From Candidatus Sulfotelmatobacter sp. (GTDB lineage: Bacteria; Acidobacteriota; Terriglobia; Terriglobales; Acidobacteriaceae), in assembly GCA_030049565.1 (NCBI GenBank), contig JASIKQ010000630.1:1-10119 (forward strand): a stretch of DNA of 10,119 bases. Direction: 5' to 3'. Made by a program: the position numbers and the translations under genes. This document shows, in pieces, positions 6,658 to 10,119 of this stretch (positions are counted from its first letter, which is position 1; each line of letters starts with the position of its first letter). The notes below the pieces were generated by a model, which worked only from the letters and a program-made list of their open reading frames with translations, ran no database searches and had not been told where the DNA came from.

Positions 6658-8580
6658 ATGAGATGGTCGGCCATTTTTTTCTCGATCATCGGGTTCTTTT
6701 CCGGGATCACTCAGTTCGTACCCCCGTCCTGGTCCCAATCATCCGCACCGCGCAACTCTTCTCCCGATGTATTTCTCCTCACCATAGATACGCTGCGTCC
6801 CGATCATGTCGGCTGCTACGGATACAAGCAGGTCGAAACCCCCGCACTTGACGCGCTCGCCGCCGATGGAATCCGCTTCACGCAGGCCTTTACTCATAGC
6901 CCGATCACCAACACTTCGCACGCTACGATCCTGACCGGCCTGTTGCCCAGCGTTCATGGCGTCACCGATTTCGGAATCCCGCTTTCGCCGCAACATGTGA
7001 CCGCTGCGGAACTGCTGAAAAAGCATGGCTACCAAACCGCAGCTTTCATCGGGGCCGTGATTCTTGACAGCAACACGCTCGCTCCTGGCTTCGATCGCGG
7101 CTTCGATTTCTACGACAACTTTCCCGCCCACAGCCAGAATACGGAGCGCTGGGATCGCGTCGAGCGCCGTGGCATGGAAGTCGTCGAACACGCCGAAGCC
7201 TGGTTCGACAAACACCGCAACGGACCTCACTTCGTCTGGGTTCACCTGTTCGATCCCCATGATCCCTACGAGCCGCCGCACCCATTCTCCGAGAAATACA
7301 AAGATCATCTATACGACGGCGAAATCGCCTATGCCGATTCCGCCGTCGCCCATTGGATTGCTTTTCTGAAAAAAGCCGGCGTCTATGACAACGCCGTCAT
7401 TATTGTTACGGGCGATCACGGCGAGGGCCTGGGCGAACACGGAGAAGAAACTCACGGCCTGTTTCTTTACGACTCGACGCTCCACATCCCACTCATTCTG
7501 AAAATGCCCTTGAACACTTCGACAGTTCCGCATCACGGGATGGTGATTGATGCCGAGGTACGCACCATAGACATCCTGCCGACCATTCTCTCCGCCACCG
7601 GCATTGCTGCACCTGCGGAACTAAACGGCGAGTCGCTCCTTTCCCTCATCGAGCAAGCCACTCAGCAAACCACGAATGTGCAACGGTCCTCCAATCGCCT
7701 GCTCTTCGGCGAGACCGACTATCCTCTTCGCTGGGGATGGGCCCCTCTGCGCGCCCTGCGCACCGCGGACACCAAGCTGATCGAAGCACCTCGTCCCGAA
7801 CTCTATGACCTGCAAGCCGATCCGAAAGAACTGAAAAATCTCTACGCTCCAGACAGCCCTAAGACGCAGAGTATGGGCGCCGAAATCGCAAAGTGGCAGG
7901 CCAAGCTCCCGCCAAGAAACGCCGGCAACTCCGCAGAAGCTTTGCCGGATCCCAAAGATAAAATTGATGTGCAGAACCTGCTGCACCGCGCCATGCTCGC
8001 CGCCGACGACAATCGATCGACTGAAGCGCGCCAGTTCTTGGAGAAGGCGGTGCAGCTCGACCCGACGTCGCCGGTCGTGTTCCGGCAACTCGGCGAGCTC
8101 GAACTCGCTTCCGGAGCTTTCTCGGAAGCTGCTGTGCTCTTGAAACGCGCCTGTGAATTGCGTCCCGATGATTCCACCGGCGCTTTCGAATTAGGCGAGG
8201 CACTGGAAAAATCCGGTGATTGGCCCGGGGGGCGCGATGCGCTTGAATCCAGCCTGAAGCTCTCGCCCAGTCAAATATCCGCGCGACTGCTCCTGGGCCA
8301 CGTTTACCTGCAATTAAAAGACGCGAAGAACGCGGAAGACCAGTTCGAGGCGGCGCTGCTGGTGGATTCGAACAACAGCGACGGCCGTCTAGGACTGGCC
8401 AAAGCGCAAATTCAGCAATCCGATTTTGCCGGCGCCTTGCCCGATCTCGAAGCGTTTACTAAATCCGATCCAAGAAACGTTGCCGCCCTGCATTTGCTCG
8501 CGCAGGCCTATCGAGGACTGGGCAGAGGTCAAGACGCCAAGCGAACCGAGGAGCAAGCGGGAGAGCTGGAAAACCGATAA
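6658..8580 (+). CDS. Exported sulfatase-like (Thr-nucleophile) hydrolase/transferase with C-terminal TPR repeats
   Basis: This is a 640-residue protein with an N-terminal signal-like segment (residues 1-27) and an alkaline-phosphatase/sulfatase-superfamily domain to about 420. Metal-site features are D44 (LLTIDTLRPDHVG), H196 and D199-P-H201 (WVHLFDPHDPY), D253/H254 (GDHGEG), and H261/H266. The nucleophile segment is SPITNTSHATILTG: T84 stands where true sulfatases have the Cys that becomes formylglycine, and the C-x-P-x-R signature is absent. It should therefore act through Thr, as in phosphoryl-transfer members of the superfamily, and not as a formylglycine sulfatase. DPKDKI (from D431) marks the junction to six regular 34-residue TPR repeats (about 435-636) for protein contacts. 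It is paralogous to the protein at 4065-5795 along its length, with DPKDKI at the same residue number. No clear ribosome site precedes the ATG. The substrate is unknown; it is probably periplasmic. Confidence 0.92.
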   Translation: MRWSAIFFSIIGFFSGITQFVPPSWSQSSAPRNSSPDVFLLTIDTLRPDHVGCYGYKQVETPALDALAADGIRFTQAFTHSPITNTSHATILTGLLPSVHGVTDFGIPLSPQHVTAAELLKKHGYQTAAFIGAVILDSNTLAPGFDRGFDFYDNFPAHSQNTERWDRVERRGMEVVEHAEAWFDKHRNGPHFVWVHLFDPHDPYEPPHPFSEKYKDHLYDGEIAYADSAVAHWIAFLKKAGVYDNAVIIVTGDHGEGLGEHGEETHGLFLYDSTLHIPLILKMPLNTSTVPHHGMVIDAEVRTIDILPTILSATGIAAPAELNGESLLSLIEQATQQTTNVQRSSNRLLFGETDYPLRWGWAPLRALRTADTKLIEAPRPELYDLQADPKELKNLYAPDSPKTQSMGAEIAKWQAKLPPRNAGNSAEALPDPKDKIDVQNLLHRAMLAADDNRSTEARQFLEKAVQLDPTSPVVFRQLGELELASGAFSEAAVLLKRACELRPDDSTGAFELGEALEKSGDWPGGRDALESSLKLSPSQISARLLLGHVYLQLKDAKNAEDQFEAALLVDSNNSDGRLGLAKAQIQQSDFAGALPDLEAFTKSDPRNVAALHLLAQAYRGLGRGQDAKRTEEQAGELENR

Positions 8581-8696
8581 TCGTTGGCCCCTGCTGGGCA
8601 CGGTCCGGATGAAAATTTGTTTCACAGTGTCGCGAGCAGGAAATCAGGTACTATTATCGCCATGTTTGGCCTCGAAAAACCGATCCGTTTGAGCAA
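8581..8696. other. Convergent intergenic stretch
   Basis: The plus-strand sulfatase-like gene and the minus-strand gene ending at 8697 converge here. I see only a weak GCCC/GGGC hairpin (8587-8599) with no T-run, so no intrinsic terminator can be called for either gene. Confidence 0.4.
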
Positions 8697-8778
8697 TTAC
8701 TCTCTCGCTGGCTTGGCTGTTCTGGTGGTCCTGTTTATGTTTTCTACTCCTGGGGATTTCTCGCAAGAATTCGGATAG
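8662..8778 (+). CDS. Possible 38-residue single-span membrane peptide
   Basis: The ORF starts MFGLEKPIRLSNYSLAG, has one strongly hydrophobic segment (about residues 14-29, LAGLAVLVVLFMFSTP) and ends GDFSQEFG. A basic/hydrophobic layout of this kind can be a genuine small membrane protein. Against this, there is no ribosome site at proper distance, it overlaps the 3' end of the minus-strand DUF4412-like gene by 82 bases, and I do not recognise it. It may be the 5' remnant of a lost gene. Low confidence. Confidence 0.25.
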   Translation: MFGLEKPIRLSNYSLAGLAVLVVLFMFSTPGDFSQEFG

Positions 8779-9221
8779 ATGAAGAGTGTAGGATCCTGCG
8801 GGCCCAATACCACATCTTTGTAGCGAATCACCGGATCGTGTCCGAAGCCCCGCAGAAATTGCACTTTTACCGGAAAGCCTTGCAGATCGTCCGCTTCCCA
8901 TAGTCTCAGCTTCGCGGGTTTGATAAATTTCTTTGACGAAAGGGTGACGTCCTCGATCTTACAGGAGTGGCCGTCGACCGTCTCTTGCCCGGCGGCTACA
9001 CTCTGCACCGTGATATCGAAACCGATGTAAGAGAACGGAACGGTAAGCATGTGGGCGTGGCGGTCATGCATGCAGCCTGTCGCCGACACCCCGTAACTTT
9101 CCTGGGTGCTGAGATTTGTAATGATGAAGTTGTGCCCCTCCGGGCCGGGCACCCTCATCAGCTTGCCCGACCGGTAAATATGCGATTCCCGCTCGTCACC
9201 AGGGATCATGCTTCCTACCAT
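8697..9221 (-). CDS. DUF4412-like protein lacking a signal peptide, probably 5'-truncated
   Basis: The 174-residue frame holds a conserved-looking core. It starts with MVGSMIPGDERESHIYRSG and has GQETVDGHSCKIEDVTL at about 90, then RLWEADDLQGFPVKV and GPQDPTLFIYPNSC. The TVDGHSC and W-D/L-GFPVKV features are those of DUF4412-type proteins, which have a LolA-like beta fold and are normally exported with an N-terminal signal. Here the frame opens straight into the beta domain: a TGA (9225-9227) precedes the ATG by one codon, and no ribosome site is visible. The gene may therefore have lost its signal peptide and be a decaying copy. The last 28 residues after the SC motif are antisense to the small hydrophobic ORF and may be added by read-through past the family's normal end. 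The family's role is unknown; the call is by motif only. Confidence 0.55.
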   Translation of the reverse strand: MVGSMIPGDERESHIYRSGKLMRVPGPEGHNFIITNLSTQESYGVSATGCMHDRHAHMLTVPFSYIGFDITVQSVAAGQETVDGHSCKIEDVTLSSKKFIKPAKLRLWEADDLQGFPVKVQFLRGFGHDPVIRYKDVVLGPQDPTLFIYPNSCEKSPGVENINRTTRTAKPARE

Positions 9222-9346
9222 GATTCACAATCGGACATAAACTGAAGTGAAGTCCGGCGGTCCGCCGCAACAATATCTCACGAACTGCGATCAATTCGTC
9301 ACGGCTGGTTTTGCGGGACCAGTCCTCCTTCGTTCTCCCGCCATTA
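9222..9346 (-). other. Intergenic stretch, possible remnant of the DUF4412-like gene's 5' end
   Basis: On the minus strand, in the frame of the DUF4412-like gene, this stretch reads PPDFTSVYVRL, a stop, then I-MVGSM, with another stop further upstream. The PDFT piece would suit the start of the mature domain, but there is no signal peptide in any frame. A GCGGGA/TCCCGC dyad (9313-9318 and 9336-9341) with a 17-nt loop lies just past the efflux gene's stop, without a T-run, so a terminator is not supported. Confidence 0.35.
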
Positions 9347-10119
9347 CTAGCTCTTGGGTATATCCGGGCGATTCCACCATCCACCGCCGAGGGCCTGGAA
9401 CAATGCGGTGGTATCCGCATAGCGATTGGCCTGCGCTTGCACCAGGTTGATCACGGCTTGCTGATAGCTCTGTTCTGCGCTTAACAGGGCGAGGTAACTC
9501 ACATAGCCGGCTTGCATCTGACGCGTTGTGAGGTCGAGCGTGACCTTGGCCGCATCGCGTGCTGCGACCGCAGCCTTCAGGCCGTCTGCGTCTTGTTCCA
9601 ACGCATGCAACGTATCCGCGACATTCTGAAACGCGGTAAGCACCGTACTCCGGTATTGCTCATCTGCTTGAACGTAGGCTGCCCGAGCGGCACGCTCCTT
9701 GTGCATCAGAGTGCCACCCTCGAAGACGGGCTGTGTGACGCTGGCACCGACATCGCGAAATCCGTTGCCCGCTTTGAAGATGTCGCCGAAAGCCAGAGCC
9801 ATGCTTCCGATATCGCCCGTCAGGTTGAAGCTGGGCAGGCGATTCGCACGCGCAACTCCAATCAGTGCGCTCGCAGAATGCAAGTTTTCCTCGGCTTGGA
9901 GCACATCGGGGCGCTGCTCCACCAGCTTTGAGGGGAGGGTTAAAGGAAGTTCCTGCGGAAGCTGCAGACTGGATAATTCGAACTTTTCGACCAAATCCTC
10001 GTTCGGAAATCCACCGGACAACACTGTCAGCAGATCACGCTGTTGACCCAGTTGCTTGAGCAGCGGAGGCAGTGTGGCGGCGACTTGGGCAAGCTGTGCT
10101 TCCTGCGCGGCGACGTCAA
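9347..10119 (-). CDS. Outer-membrane efflux channel of TolC/OprM (NodT) type, 5' part missing
   Basis: This is the C-terminal 256 residues of an outer-membrane factor that begins beyond the right edge. The frame is open to the window end, starting DVAAQEAQLAQVAATLPPL. Diagnostic features are LSGGFPNEDL, the LPSKLVEQRPDVLQAEENLHSASALIGVARANRLPSF block typical of the OprM/NodT subfamily, the strand region FNLTGDIGS, QPVFEGGTL, and the long alpha-hairpin rich in Ala/Gln. The C terminus (NRYADTTALFQALGGGWW) also matches how these lipoprotein channels end. It forms the trimeric outer-membrane exit duct of a tripartite RND or ABC pump; pump and adaptor genes would be expected upstream (to the right). 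Nothing links it to the phosphodiesterase cluster except proximity. It shows the host has an outer membrane. Confidence 0.93.
   Translation of the reverse strand, partial: DVAAQEAQLAQVAATLPPLLKQLGQQRDLLTVLSGGFPNEDLVEKFELSSLQLPQELPLTLPSKLVEQRPDVLQAEENLHSASALIGVARANRLPSFNLTGDIGSMALAFGDIFKAGNGFRDVGASVTQPVFEGGTLMHKERAARAAYVQADEQYRSTVLTAFQNVADTLHALEQDADGLKAAVAARDAAKVTLDLTTRQMQAGYVSYLALLSAEQSYQQAVINLVQAQANRYADTTALFQALGGGWWNRPDIPKS

Noticed and set aside
6739..7308. 189-codon minus-strand open frame
   Set aside because: It lies wholly inside the catalytic domain of the sulfatase-like protein at 6658-8580, has no motif and no ribosome site.
8587..8599. GCCC/GGGC hairpin as a terminator between convergent genes
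   Set aside because: The stem has only four base pairs and no T-run follows on either strand.
9196..9420. 74-codon minus-strand open frame spanning the gap before the DUF4412-like gene
   Set aside because: I considered it as a missing signal peptide joined by a frameshift. It has no hydrophobic core and overlaps the end of the efflux gene, so it does not supply a plausible N terminus.
1..10119. CRISPR arrays, tRNA/rRNA genes, insertion sequences, phage or integrase genes
   Set aside because: No regularly spaced direct repeats, no tRNA-like cloverleaf, and no transposase or integrase motifs were seen; the paralogues are diverged and not mobile-element copies.

Overview
The window is a GC-rich bacterial chromosome segment with densely packed genes, several TTG/GTG-type starts and few strong Shine-Dalgarno sites. 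The gene content points to a soil Gram-negative bacterium, most likely an Acidobacteriota (Terriglobia-like) member. The evidence is sulfatase-like hydrolases fused to TPR repeats, a membrane-anchored phosphodiesterase with a GPGAGFA motif, a lipoprotein phosphodiesterase, and an RND-type outer-membrane channel. This assignment is an inference from gene families, not a database match.

Left arm, minus strand (positions 1-3886): a tight four-gene operon read leftward. It runs lipoprotein type I phosphodiesterase (1883-3886), a 67-residue ribbon-helix-helix-like protein (1651-1854), a three-helix membrane protein (813-1649), then a membrane-anchored phosphodiesterase that runs off the left edge (1-816). 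Gaps are 28 nt, 1 nt and a 4-nt ATGA overlap. A divergent intergenic region (3887-4064) with several dyad sequences separates this operon from the plus-strand genes.

Centre, plus strand (4065-8580): two paralogous sulfatase-like/TPR proteins (4065-5795 and 6658-8580) flank a sulfotransferase-family P-loop protein (5983-6546). The second paralogue keeps the metal-site signatures of the alkaline-phosphatase superfamily, with Thr at the nucleophile position. The first has substitutions at the nucleophile region, at the DPH-type motif and at the DHG motif, so it may be a pseudoenzyme. Between the first paralogue and the sulfotransferase lies a good intrinsic terminator. A 27-codon ORF with an excellent Shine-Dalgarno ends exactly in the loop of that terminator, which suggests attenuation of the sulfotransferase gene.

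Right arm, minus strand (8697-10119): a DUF4412-like protein that appears to have lost its signal peptide, and the C-terminal part of a TolC/OprM-type outer-membrane efflux protein entering from the right edge.

Taken together, four alkaline-phosphatase-superfamily proteins, one sulfotransferase-like protein and a membrane partner lie within about 8.6 kb. Most carry export signals or membrane anchors. The simplest reading is a cluster that adds, moves or removes phosphate/sulfate-type groups on an envelope polymer or lipid. The substrate cannot be read from the sequence.
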